Origin: Candidatus Methanomethylicus mesodigestus
GTDB taxonomy: Archaea; Thermoproteota; Methanomethylicia; Methanomethylicales; Methanomethylicaceae
Direction of reading: 5' to 3'
Assembly: GCA_001717005.1 (NCBI GenBank)
Contig: MAGS01000030.1
Coordinates: forward strand, 6,440 to 45,924
DNA: 39,485 bases
The position numbers were made by a program, and so were the translations under genes. The notes under the pieces were generated by a model, which searched no databases, had not been told where the DNA came from, and saw only the letters and a program-made list of their open reading frames with translations. Shown piece by piece: positions 25,720 to 35,155 of this stretch; the first letter of the stretch is position 1, and the number at the start of each line of letters is the position of its first letter.

Positions 25720-27135
25720 GTGAATGGCTTGCTGAAAGTAGTAGACACTACGGTCAGGGACGGGCAGCAATCGCTATTTGCCACAAGAATGAAGACTGAC
25801 GACATATTGCCCATACTTGAGAAGATGGATGATGTGGGATTTTATGGAATGGAGGCGTGGGGAGGCGCCACATTCGACTCGTGCATAAGGTATCTCAACG
25901 AAGACCCATGGGAGAGGCTGAGGAAGATAAAGAGAAGCCTCAAAAAGACCAAGGTCGTGATGCTCCTCCGCGGAAAGAACATCGTCGGCTACAGGCACTA
26001 TTCGGACGATGTGGTCGAGGCTTTCATCAAGAGATCGTTCGAGAACGGGGTAGATGTCTTCAGGATATTTGACGCACTGAACGATACAGCCAACCTGGGC
26101 AGGGCGATCAAGATCGCACGCGATGTGGGAGCAGAGGTGCACGGAGACGTCGTTTACACGGTCAGCCCGATCCATACTGTCGACCACTTCATCGATGTCG
26201 CAAAGCAGATTGCCGAGTTCGGGGTCGACGCGATAAGGATCAAGGACATGGCAGGGCTCTTGGCCCCGAGGGCCGCGTATGATATCGTGAGGGGGATAAA
26301 GAAAGAGACGGGATTGCCAGTCGCTCTGCATTGCCATTATACGTGCGGGCTTGCGTCGCTCTCATACATAAGAGGCATAGAAGCCGGGGCGGAGTTCATC
26401 GACACCGCGCTCTTCCCCTTTGCGTTCGGCGCATCGCAGCCTGCCATTGAGACTGTCTATGAGGCACTCAGGGGCAGCGGACTCCTGGCACACCTCAACT
26501 TAGAGCATATAAACGAGGCGGCCGATTATTTTGAGGACGTGAGGGAGAAGTATAGGGGATATGCGTCGGAGGCCACAGACAGGATCGACCCGCGAGCCCT
26601 GAGGCATCAGATACCGGGAGGGATGCTCTCAAACCTCGTTGTCCAGCTCAAGGAGTACAATGCGTTATCAAAGATGGATGCGGTGCTGGCAGAGGTTCCC
26701 GAAGTCCGAAGGGATTTGGGCTATCCGCCTCTCGTAACGCCCATGAGCCAGATCGTGGGGACGCAGGCAGTCATGAATGTCATCACTGGAAAGAGGTACG
26801 GCATGATAACAAAGGAGCTAGAGACCTACGTCAGGGGGCACTATGGCAAGCCACCGGGGACGATAAGCAGGATCCTTTTAGAGAAGGTTGCACCTGCCCC
26901 GCCTCCTAAACTGCCAACGCTGGCAGATATCCCAGACTCCGCCAAGATAAGATTCAAGAAGGAAGAGGACGCGCTCACGTATCTGTTATTCCCCCAACTA
27001 GCAATGGCCTTCTTCAAGGGAGAGATCAGGAAGATAGAGCCCGAGGAGGGGCAGGGCAAACGGAAGGAGGTCAAATGGTTCAAGGTAAAAATCGGCGGGG
27101 AAGAGATCGAAGTCAAGATAGAGGGACAGGATTAG
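25720..27135 (+). CDS. Oxaloacetate decarboxylase alpha / pyruvate carboxylase subunit B (carboxyltransferase)
   Basis: LKVVDTTVRDGQQSLFATRMKTDDILPILEKMDDVGFYGMEAWGGATFDSCIRYLNEDPWERLR, RIKDMAGLLAPRAAYDIV, LHCHYTCGLA. Start at 25720 because homology begins there. Confidence 0.94.
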   Translation: MNGLLKVVDTTVRDGQQSLFATRMKTDDILPILEKMDDVGFYGMEAWGGATFDSCIRYLNEDPWERLRKIKRSLKKTKVVMLLRGKNIVGYRHYSDDVVEAFIKRSFENGVDVFRIFDALNDTANLGRAIKIARDVGAEVHGDVVYTVSPIHTVDHFIDVAKQIAEFGVDAIRIKDMAGLLAPRAAYDIVRGIKKETGLPVALHCHYTCGLASLSYIRGIEAGAEFIDTALFPFAFGASQPAIETVYEALRGSGLLAHLNLEHINEAADYFEDVREKYRGYASEATDRIDPRALRHQIPGGMLSNLVVQLKEYNALSKMDAVLAEVPEVRRDLGYPPLVTPMSQIVGTQAVMNVITGKRYGMITKELETYVRGHYGKPPGTISRILLEKVAPAPPPKLPTLADIPDSAKIRFKKEEDALTYLLFPQLAMAFFKGEIRKIEPEEGQGKRKEVKWFKVKIGGEEIEVKIEGQD

Positions 27136-27225
27136 TTAAGGCGGCTTGTCTTACAGGGGATATGACACTTTATTAGCAAAGTATGTTAATATGAAGGGTA
27201 TCAAACGAATCACAGGTGTTTTGTC

Positions 27226-28272
27226 ATGAATGTCGAACTGCTTAGGAGGTTCAGCGAGGCACCGGGCGTCGCGGGCTTTGAGTATGGTGTGCCGGCATTG
27301 ATTAAGAGTGAGCTGGAGGGGGCGGTCGACAGGCTGTGGGAGGATAAATTCGGCAACCTTTATGCTGAGAAGGGCAGGGGAGACAAGACGCTGATGATGG
27401 CGGCCCACACGGACGAGATCGGGCTCATAGTAAAGCACGTTGACGACAAGGGATTCATAAGGTTCGCCAAGTTGGGCGGGATAGCGGACCATATACTCCT
27501 TTCACAGAGAGTGCTCGTGCATGGCATGAGGAGGCGCCTGCCTGGCGTGATCGGTTGCAAGGCATTCCACGTGATGAAGGAGGATGAGAGGAGGCAGCTA
27601 ATAACCTACGACAAGATGTTCATCGATACGGGTGCCACGAAGGAGCAGCTCGAATCGTATGGGATCAAGGTCGGGACCCCGATAACATTCGACCGGAAGC
27701 TTACAGAGCTTGAGAACGGATTACTTGTTGGAAAAGCGATGGATGACAGGGCAGGATGCTATGCGCTAGTGGACGCTCTGAAACGTGCCGCCCCCAAGAA
27801 TAGGGTCGTCTGCGTCTTTACAGTTCAGGAGGAGGTCGGCTTGAGGGGGGCTACGATGAGCGCCAATGCGATAAGACCGGACGTGGGAGTGGCAATCGAC
27901 ACGACAATCGCCGGTGACCACCCCGATATTGCCGAGCAGGAGGCTTCGATAAAGATAGGGAAAGGGCCATCAATAGTGGTTGCGGACGGGAGGAGGGATT
28001 CGCTAGGCGGGGGGCTCATCTCGAACCCGCTCGTGAGGGGATGGATGATGGAAATAGCTGAAAAGTCGGGCATCAGGATCCAGCTTGAGGTGCTCGAGGG
28101 GGGGACGACCGATGCGGCTGCGATACAGCTTGCGCAGGCAGGGATCCCTTCAGCCGCGATATCCATACCCTCAAGGTATGTTCATAGCTTTAGCGAGGTC
28201 ATATCGAAGAACGACCTTGAAGAGAGCATAAAGCTCTTGGTCAGACTGATGGAAGAAAAGATACCGGTTTAG
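27226..28272 (+). CDS. M42 family glutamyl aminopeptidase/endoglucanase-like metallopeptidase
   Basis: AAHTDEIGLIVKHVDDKGFIRFAKLGGI, MDDRAGCYALVDAL, FTVQEEVGLRGATMSA, EGGTTDAAAIQLAQAGIPSAAISIPSRYVHS. Confidence 0.93.
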   Translation: MNVELLRRFSEAPGVAGFEYGVPALIKSELEGAVDRLWEDKFGNLYAEKGRGDKTLMMAAHTDEIGLIVKHVDDKGFIRFAKLGGIADHILLSQRVLVHGMRRRLPGVIGCKAFHVMKEDERRQLITYDKMFIDTGATKEQLESYGIKVGTPITFDRKLTELENGLLVGKAMDDRAGCYALVDALKRAAPKNRVVCVFTVQEEVGLRGATMSANAIRPDVGVAIDTTIAGDHPDIAEQEASIKIGKGPSIVVADGRRDSLGGGLISNPLVRGWMMEIAEKSGIRIQLEVLEGGTTDAAAIQLAQAGIPSAAISIPSRYVHSFSEVISKNDLEESIKLLVRLMEEKIPV

Positions 28273-28282
28273 AGTGTTGGGA

Positions 28283-29005
28283 ATGTCAGCAATAAGGAGC
28301 CTTCATTTAGAGAAGGTATTCGAGTACAACGAGAAGGGAAAGATAAGCGACGAGGTACTCAAGAGCTTCTACATGAGGCTTCCTTGCCTCGAGAAGGCAA
28401 TTGAAGAGGTGGAGAAGGCGTCAGGCATCGGCTATCCTCCAATCTTTTTTGATCCGGTGTTGAGGATAATCAGCTATCCGGCCGCAGAATACTCGAACGG
28501 CGTAATTTATGCGCTGTCGAACATCAGGCAGTTTGGAGAGGGGTACAGGCTCTGCATAGACATCTCGCTGCCATTCCTGCTTTATGCCCCCGAAGACACC
28601 TTACGCGCATGCATAGCGCACGAGTTCCTTCATTATGTATTCATCACGCTGGCCATAGGCAACAAGCAACTGATGAGCCTGTCGTCGGATGGGGTCGACG
28701 TCCCCGAGGCGCACATATTATTTGATGAGACGCATACTGTGAAGGCGGAGGATTGGCTCGACAGTAAAGAGCTCCGCGGGATGGTGCAGAAGGTCTTCTC
28801 GCCCATTGTCAAAGAGCACGACCTAGAGAGATCGATAAAGGAGAGGTGGATCGAGCTGGGCCTGCCGTCGGTGAAGATCTCCGCTGACGAGAACAGTGTT
28901 AAGATCCCAATCATGGAGATCGACAGGCTTCCGCTCGATGGGAAAATCTTTGAGAGGGCAAAGAACAGACCGCAATCGGCCATCCCGAAGGGTCAAGTCT
29001 TTTAA
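28283..29005 (+). CDS. Uncharacterised HExxH (zincin-like) protein
   Basis: ACIAHEFLHYVFITLAIG; no TM; short gap after the M42 gene. ORF from 28274; ATG at 28283 preferred. Confidence 0.75.
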   Translation: MSAIRSLHLEKVFEYNEKGKISDEVLKSFYMRLPCLEKAIEEVEKASGIGYPPIFFDPVLRIISYPAAEYSNGVIYALSNIRQFGEGYRLCIDISLPFLLYAPEDTLRACIAHEFLHYVFITLAIGNKQLMSLSSDGVDVPEAHILFDETHTVKAEDWLDSKELRGMVQKVFSPIVKEHDLERSIKERWIELGLPSVKISADENSVKIPIMEIDRLPLDGKIFERAKNRPQSAIPKGQVF

Positions 29006-29010
29006 GCTCC

Positions 29011-29037
29011 TTCATTTCGACTATAGGATGAAATGAA
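29011..29037. promoter_or_regulatory. Inverted repeat TTCATTTC-N11-GAAATGAA between TATA and start of SAH hydrolase
   Basis: Exact 8-bp arms; TATA-like cttttaagc at ~28999-29007 immediately upstream. Confidence 0.5.
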
Positions 29038-29053
29038 AGGGCGGATGTCTGGC

Positions 29054-30307
29054 ATGAAATACAGTATCAAGGATGAGAGGCTTGCCGAGAAAGGAGAGCA
29101 TCTTTTAAAATGGGCAGAGGACCATATGCCGGTTTTGATGAGCATAAAGAAGCGATTTGGCTCAGAGAAACCCCTAAACGGGATTCAGATCGTGGCATGT
29201 TTGCACGTGACGAAGGAGACTGGAGTTCTCGTAAGGACGCTCATGGCAGGCGGGGCTGATGTAGCGCTGACCGCCTCCAATCCGCTTTCAACCCAGGACG
29301 AGGTGGCAGCGGCACTTGTAAAGGACGGGGCAAATGTCTTTGCATGGAAGGGACAGACCAAGGAAGAGTATTATGATTGCATCAAGAAGGCACTGGCATT
29401 CGAACCACAGATAACGATGGATGACGGCGCAGACGTGGTCACCGAGCTTCACTCTGGCGGATACAAAAAGCTGAGGGTGATCGGAGGGACGGAGGAGACG
29501 ACGACCGGCGTGGTGCGGCTTAAAGCAATGGCGGCCAAGGGGGTCCTCAAGTACCCCATCATAGCAGTAAACAATGCAGAGACGAAGTGGGACTTCGACA
29601 ACATCTATGGCACCGGTCAGAGCACAATAGACGGCATACTGAGGGCAACAAATGTCCTCCTCGCCGGGAAGACGTTTGTGATCGCGGGATACGGACATTG
29701 CGGCAAGGGATTGGCCAATAGGGCACGAGGGATGGGGGCGCATGTTGTCGTGACCGAGGTCGATCCAATGAAGGCACTCAAGGCAGCAATGGACGGTTTC
29801 GAGGTGATGCAGATGCGCCAGGCGGCAAAGGTCGGGGACATTTTCGTCACCGCCACGGGGAACAAGAATGTCTTGACCAAGGAGCATGCGGCAGTCATGA
29901 AGGACGGGGCGGTGCTTGCCAACACGGGGCACTTCAATGTCGAGGTGGATGTCAAGGGGATAATTGAGAGCGCCAAGGGCAGGCTCAAGATGAGGGACTA
30001 CGTCGAAGAGCTCACTCTGGTAAACGGAAACCGGGTTTATGTGCTTGCGGATGGCAGGCTCGTCAACCTTGCTGCCGCTGAAGGGCACCCCAGCGAGGTC
30101 ATGGACATGAGCTTTGCAAACCAAGCCCTGGCAGCAGAGTACATATTCAATAATGCAAAGAAGCTCGAGCCGACGGTCTACGATGTCCCCAAGGAGATCG
30201 ACAGCCACATAGCCAAGCTGAAGCTGGAGACCATGGGAATAAAGATCGATAAGATGACGAAAGAACAGGAAGAGTACGTCAAGGGATGGTCTGAAGGGAC
30301 AGAATGA
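29054..30307 (+). CDS. ahcY: S-adenosylhomocysteine hydrolase (adenosylhomocysteinase)
   Basis: [104 protein letters not shown]. Starts at 29033 and 29045 are also possible. Confidence 0.95.
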   Translation: MKYSIKDERLAEKGEHLLKWAEDHMPVLMSIKKRFGSEKPLNGIQIVACLHVTKETGVLVRTLMAGGADVALTASNPLSTQDEVAAALVKDGANVFAWKGQTKEEYYDCIKKALAFEPQITMDDGADVVTELHSGGYKKLRVIGGTEETTTGVVRLKAMAAKGVLKYPIIAVNNAETKWDFDNIYGTGQSTIDGILRATNVLLAGKTFVIAGYGHCGKGLANRARGMGAHVVVTEVDPMKALKAAMDGFEVMQMRQAAKVGDIFVTATGNKNVLTKEHAAVMKDGAVLANTGHFNVEVDVKGIIESAKGRLKMRDYVEELTLVNGNRVYVLADGRLVNLAAAEGHPSEVMDMSFANQALAAEYIFNNAKKLEPTVYDVPKEIDSHIAKLKLETMGIKIDKMTKEQEEYVKGWSEGTE

Positions 30308-30447
30308 CCGTCCTTTCATTTTTTATCCTGAACCGCCTTATTCTGATTTGCAGAGTTCTCCGACTTCCTATGAGGGATAGACAGAGCGTAATGATAATCC
30401 TTTTATCCTGTACTATACAATCTGAATAGCACAACGAAGGTGAAACA

Positions 30448-31332
30448 TTGGCAGAGCAGATCATCTATATCGACGGCGAATACCTGCCCAAGAGCAAGGC
30501 GGTCATCTCGGTTTTTGACCACGGCTTTCTCTACGGGGACGGCGTATTCGAGGGCATAAGGGCCTACAACGGCTACGTCTTCAAACTCAAAGAGCACATC
30601 GATCGTCTGTACGAATCCGCAAAGACAATGATGCTTGATGTGCAGATGAAGAAGAGTGTGATGGGAGAGGCGGTCATCGGCACCCTGAAGCGGAATAACC
30701 TCAGGGATGCATACATACGGCTGATCGTGACGCGGGGCGTGGGCGACCTCGGGCTGGATCCAAGGAAGTGCCCCAAGTCGTCGGTGATAGTAATCGCGGG
30801 AACCATCAGCCTGATGTCCAAAGAGGCGGCAGAGAACGGAATAAAGACGTTGATCACGTGGGTAAGGAGAGACCCGATCGATGGAACGTCGCACGAGACC
30901 AAGTCCCTCAATTACCTCAACAGCATACTCGCGAAGATTGAGGCAAACAACGTGGGCGCGGATGAGGCGATATTCCTAAACCCGCAAGGGTACGTCTGCG
31001 AGGGAACTGCGGAGAACCTCTTTGTGATAAAGAACGGCAATGCACTGACGCCCCCGACATACACGGGCGCCCTGCCAGGGATCACTCAGGTGGCAGTCAT
31101 AGAAATTGCGTCCAAGATGGGCATCAAGGTCCAGAGCAGGCCGATAACGGCGCATGAGCTCTTCAACGCGGATGAGGTCTTCTTCACAGGCACCGCCGCA
31201 GAGATAATCCCAGTAGCCTCGATAAACGGCAGGGTCATCGGAAGCGGCAAGGCAGGGGAGGTCACCAAGAAGCTAAGAAGAGAGTTCGCAAAGTATGCGG
31301 CTGACCCGGCGAATGGGACGCCATGCGTCTGA
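30448..31332 (+). CDS. ilvE: Branched-chain amino acid aminotransferase (class IV PLP)
   Basis: FDHGFLYGDGVFEGIRAYNGYVFKLKEHIDRLYESAK, THETKSLNYL-like SHETKSLNYLNSILAKIEAN, GYVCEGTAENLF. Confidence 0.93.
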   Translation: MAEQIIYIDGEYLPKSKAVISVFDHGFLYGDGVFEGIRAYNGYVFKLKEHIDRLYESAKTMMLDVQMKKSVMGEAVIGTLKRNNLRDAYIRLIVTRGVGDLGLDPRKCPKSSVIVIAGTISLMSKEAAENGIKTLITWVRRDPIDGTSHETKSLNYLNSILAKIEANNVGADEAIFLNPQGYVCEGTAENLFVIKNGNALTPPTYTGALPGITQVAVIEIASKMGIKVQSRPITAHELFNADEVFFTGTAAEIIPVASINGRVIGSGKAGEVTKKLRREFAKYAADPANGTPCV

Positions 31333-31349
31333 GCACATGGAACGCCATC

Positions 31350-31357
31350 TTTTTTTT
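31350..31357 (+). terminator. Poly-T terminator after ilvE
   Basis: T8 tract ~18 bp downstream of the ilvE stop. Confidence 0.5.
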
Positions 31358-31916
31358 ATGCCTTCCACCAGTTGAAGACGTAGTAGTATGTCCTCTGCTG
31401 CAGACGGTCGATGGTAGCCAGAACGAATTTCTTGCGCACAGTATGCGATAGCCGACCCGCCCGGACTATCTCGATCGGATCGACCTCTGCCGAATTGGGC
31501 AGGACATGGATTATGAATGGCGCGTGGTCGATGCCGGGGCCTTGGCGATATACCGCAAAATCCGCTCCGAACTTGAGCGCGGGCCTCACGATATACCCCT
31601 TCTCGCGCAGATCTTTGTAAACAGTATACAACTCGTCAAAGAGATGGTAGCTCTTCCGGGAGAGGCAAAGCAGATCTTCGGTCGAGAGGGTGCGCCCGCC
31701 CTGCCGGATCTCCAGGAGGCCACGTTGGCAGAGCAGCATCGCCTCGAAGAGGGAGAGTTCGAGCTGGGTGTTAACCTCAGAGATGTCCTTTGGTTTGTGG
31801 ACATTGACAGGTTTCCCATAGAACCCGGCGGTGTATAGGGCGGCCCCCTTCTCCTTTGACAGGACCAGCACTCTAGAGCCGAAGAGCTCCGCTTCAACCG
31901 GATCATGCGCGACCAT
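31356..31916 (-). CDS. endA: tRNA-splicing endonuclease
   Basis: Catalytic-domain pattern: KFGADFAVYRQGPGIDHAPFIIHVLP ... RKKFVLATID (Tyr/His/Lys); TATA-like ttttaaaag just upstream. Confidence 0.9.
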   Translation of the reverse strand: MVAHDPVEAELFGSRVLVLSKEKGAALYTAGFYGKPVNVHKPKDISEVNTQLELSLFEAMLLCQRGLLEIRQGGRTLSTEDLLCLSRKSYHLFDELYTVYKDLREKGYIVRPALKFGADFAVYRQGPGIDHAPFIIHVLPNSAEVDPIEIVRAGRLSHTVRKKFVLATIDRLQQRTYYYVFNWWKA

Positions 31917-32006
31917 GCGAGTACCCCAACTTTTAAAAGGTAAAGGCTACCTCAAATAGTAAAAGCCCGCCTTATTCATATAGATGTTTGCAAAAGTGAG
32001 TTCAAA

Positions 32007-33110
32007 TTGAAGCTGCACATAAGCATAACCAACATAATGATATTGGTTGGCGCAGTGATCTTCGGTGCCTACCTCTATTTTGTTGGTTTTTGGCAGGTAG
32101 TGGATATCATTAAAGGGCTTGACATAAGGATAGCACTGCTTGCTATCGCGATAGACCTGCTCTGCATATCCCTCTTTGCCATCAGCTGGAAGTTTCTGCT
32201 GAAGAGCCCAGGCATAAAGCTGAAGGATTCAGTCATAGTTGTGCTGGTGAGCATCTTTGGAGACATGATGATACCGACGGGTTCCATTTCGGGCGAGGTG
32301 ATGAGGATCTCTCTCGCAACTAAGAAGACCAAGCTCCACATGAGCGAGGTCACGGCTAGCGTGCTGATCCACAGACTGACGCTTGGCATAACGTTCGGCG
32401 TTGTGCTGGGGGTCAGCGTCGTCATGCTGCTTGCGACGCAGACGCTCAATTTGGCAGCGCTCTCCCTCTTCATATTCATCGGAGCGGCGGTAATCTTCCT
32501 CGGCGGGCTGGGGATACTAGCAGCGGTCAACATCTGCCGGTTTAAGAGGTTTGCTAGGGTGTGCCTGACCAAGATGGCGGGCATCATCCGACGCTTCAAA
32601 CCAAGCTTCAGCCTTGAAAACGCCCAGCTCAGAGTGGAGAGAGGTTTGGAGGAGTTCCAGAGGGCGGTCAAGGAGATCAGCAAGGGGAGGGTTTTGCTCG
32701 CATCATCTCTGCTCATAGCAAGGTGGTTCATAATCGCATTGATTCCCTATCTCGTCTTCATTTCGCTGGGGCATCCAGCATCGTACTGGATGGTCCTCAC
32801 CGTCTCGATATTCGTTTCAATGGTCCAGATGATACCAATCGGCATACCGGGCATGGTAGGGGTGATGGAGGTTTCGATGACGACGTTCTTCATCGGATTC
32901 GGGATACAGGCAGATATTGCGGCGTCGGCGACAATACTCACGCGCCTTGTGATGTTCTGGTTCGAACTGTTGATTAGCGCTTCGACTGCGTCATTTCAGG
33001 GATTGAGCGACCTGATGAAAAATGCAAAGAGCGCTCAGGAGATGCCTGTTCGGAATGGCGACGCCCATTCATGCGACACGGTGCAACGCAAGGACACGGG
33101 CATCGTCTGA
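32007..33110 (+). CDS. UPF0104 / lysylphosphatidylglycerol synthase TM-region (flippase-like) membrane protein
   Basis: Multi-TM, SIFGDMMIPTGSISGEVMRISLATKKTKL, HRLTLGITF, MIPIGIPGMVGVMEVSMTTFF; TTG start. Confidence 0.85.
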   Translation: MKLHISITNIMILVGAVIFGAYLYFVGFWQVVDIIKGLDIRIALLAIAIDLLCISLFAISWKFLLKSPGIKLKDSVIVVLVSIFGDMMIPTGSISGEVMRISLATKKTKLHMSEVTASVLIHRLTLGITFGVVLGVSVVMLLATQTLNLAALSLFIFIGAAVIFLGGLGILAAVNICRFKRFARVCLTKMAGIIRRFKPSFSLENAQLRVERGLEEFQRAVKEISKGRVLLASSLLIARWFIIALIPYLVFISLGHPASYWMVLTVSIFVSMVQMIPIGIPGMVGVMEVSMTTFFIGFGIQADIAASATILTRLVMFWFELLISASTASFQGLSDLMKNAKSAQEMPVRNGDAHSCDTVQRKDTGIV

Positions 33111-33746
33111 AGCGTCTTCCATGACGTCGGTCATATGTTCAAGCATGCCTAGCAAGTCGCGGATCACCAGCAGCCGCTCAACCTGCTTTACCTCCACCAG
33201 AGCCTTGATGTCCAGTTCCTGATAGAGCTGGTCGACCTTTGCCTCGCAAGCATGGACTGCGCCGACGAGCTTAATCGTATTGTGAGGGTTCATGGCCAGC
33301 GCCAAGATTGCCTCCCTTAGTTTCTCATAGGTTGTGAAGACCTCGCCGGCTAGCGCCTTTATGCCTTCGCTGATCGATGAGGCAGGAATCCACTTCTGCT
33401 CGGAGAGTCTCATCAAGAGGCGCGATATCGATTGGGCAAGTTCGGCCACTTCGTCAACCTTAACGACAAGCTTCAAGAAGTCCTCTCTGTAGAGGAGGCC
33501 CGGTGCGGCTTTCGTCAGCTGGTCGATCAGGCTTATCTTATATACATCGGCCTCTTCTTCGAATTCAGAGATTTTCGCGTAGTTGGCTCTTAGGGAGTCG
33601 GTGTTGCCGTCGGCGTAACTGTCAAATGAATTGACCAGCGCGACGACAGCGTCTTGCACCTTCCTTACATGCTCAGTGAGGAGATCAAGCGATTTGCGGT
33701 AGATGCGGTTCTCGGTCGAATCCATTTCGCCAGAGGTGATGCTCAA
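33069..33746 (-). CDS. DUF47 / PhoU-like protein
   Basis: All-helical: LLTEHVRKVQDAVVALVNSFDSYADG, YAKISEFEEEADVYKISLIDQL, LLYREDFLKLVVKVDEVAELAQSISRLL. Confidence 0.85.
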   Translation of the reverse strand: MSITSGEMDSTENRIYRKSLDLLTEHVRKVQDAVVALVNSFDSYADGNTDSLRANYAKISEFEEEADVYKISLIDQLTKAAPGLLYREDFLKLVVKVDEVAELAQSISRLLMRLSEQKWIPASSISEGIKALAGEVFTTYEKLREAILALAMNPHNTIKLVGAVHACEAKVDQLYQELDIKALVEVKQVERLLVIRDLLGMLEHMTDVMEDASDDARVLALHRVA

Positions 33747-33901
33747 CCTTGCACACTCCGAAACTCGCGCTAAAAAAAGTCGCAGTCTTTAATAAAGATT
33801 TAGTGAAGGGGATTGCGTTAAAAAATCAAAGCCTCTTCATTATTAAGAGGGCTTAACAAGAAGATTATAAGGATAACAGCCACTATCAACAGTGATCTAA
33901 G

Positions 33902-34831
33902 ATGGACGAACAGAGTTACGATGTCGCAATCGTAGGCGGCGGGCCTGCAGGTCTTACGGCAGCGATCTATGCCTCAAGGAGGGGCTTGAAGACGATAATC
34001 CTTGAGGAGGGCAACCTCGGCGGAAGGGCAGCGTACGCCCACATGATAGAGAACTATCCAGGATTCCCTGAAGGGATCTCGGGCGTCGATCTGGTAAGGC
34101 GTTTCGAATCGCAGGCAGAGAGATTCGGAGCGGTCATACGAACAGGGCAGGGAGTCAACGGCATCGACATCGGTCCAGATAAGAAGACGCTGATGACTCA
34201 GGCTGGCACGTATTCGGCCGGCGCAATCATAGTCACAACAGGGCTCAAGCAGAAGAAGCTGAGCATCCCGGGCGAGGAGAAGCTGTTGGGCAGAGGGGTC
34301 TCCTATTGTGCAACTTGCGACGGCTTCTTCTTCAAGGGAAGGAGGGTCGCGGTGCTCGGGAGCGGGCAGGAGGCTGCCAGCGACATCATATACCTTTCAA
34401 CGCTGACAGACAAGATCACATGGGTTCCGAATGCAGACAGGATCTCTGTTGAAGAGGCATATCTCAAGAAGCTGGATGAGATCGGGATCGCGCCGATCTT
34501 GGGCGCCAAGATCATCGAGGTCTTTGGCGAGGGCAGGGTTCAAGGCATTAAGCTCGAGAGTGGCGGCGGCAGCATCGAGGAGAAGGCAATCGATGGGCTT
34601 TTCATTGCCATTGGCACGGTTCCGACCATCGATGTCCTGAAGAAGGCAGGCATAATCATTGATGATAATGGCTATATCGTGACGAATGAAGGCATGGAGA
34701 CAAACATCCCCGGCGTTTACGCCGCGGGCGACTGCACGGGAAAGAGCCACCAGGTGGTTGTCGCAGTCGGTCAGGGCGCGGTAGCAGGCACCAACGCCTC
34801 GGATTATGTCAAGATGAAGATAAAGAGGTGA
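33902..34831 (+). CDS. trxB: Thioredoxin reductase
   Basis: VAIVGGGPAGLTAAIYASRRGLKTIILE, SYCATCDGFFFKGRRVAVLGSGQEAASD, GVYAAGDCTGKSHQVVVAVGQGAVAG. Confidence 0.95.
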   Translation: MDEQSYDVAIVGGGPAGLTAAIYASRRGLKTIILEEGNLGGRAAYAHMIENYPGFPEGISGVDLVRRFESQAERFGAVIRTGQGVNGIDIGPDKKTLMTQAGTYSAGAIIVTTGLKQKKLSIPGEEKLLGRGVSYCATCDGFFFKGRRVAVLGSGQEAASDIIYLSTLTDKITWVPNADRISVEEAYLKKLDEIGIAPILGAKIIEVFGEGRVQGIKLESGGGSIEEKAIDGLFIAIGTVPTIDVLKKAGIIIDDNGYIVTNEGMETNIPGVYAAGDCTGKSHQVVVAVGQGAVAGTNASDYVKMKIKR

Positions 34832-34847
34832 AGGTGCGCCTGCAGAC

Positions 34848-35111
34848 CTAGGCGCGCCTTACAGTAGCTATCGAGTTGTCGGAAAGCCCAAGCTGCTTCA
34901 TTTCATCCGTGTTTATCCATACCTCATTCTCAGGCACGTCAGGCAGGGGCATCGTGTTCAGTTCCAACTTTTTCTTTCCGGCGACCACTATCTCGATCCT
35001 CCCGGATACCTGAAGGAACTTCGCTGCTGCGGTATTTATCCTAGAATTGCCCTTGTCGAGCTCATCCTTGCGCCTAAGCCTGAGCCTTTTTTCGGGTGGT
35101 CTTTGGGACAC
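34848..35111 (-). CDS. Small conserved-looking protein (possible beta-barrel fold)
   Basis: 87-aa ORF between trxB and glyS with coding-like composition (PLPDVPENEVWINTDEMKQLGLSDNSIATVRRA). Family not identified. Confidence 0.6.
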   Translation of the reverse strand: MSQRPPEKRLRLRRKDELDKGNSRINTAAAKFLQVSGRIEIVVAGKKKLELNTMPLPDVPENEVWINTDEMKQLGLSDNSIATVRRA

Positions 35112-35155
35112 TGTTTCACCATCTGTCTTGATTATCGCTCATCCTTTTTTTAAGC

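Noticed and set aside
29288-30319. 343-aa minus-strand ORF
   Set aside because: Fully antisense to S-adenosylhomocysteine hydrolase; implausible composition (His/Cys/Leu-rich shadow).
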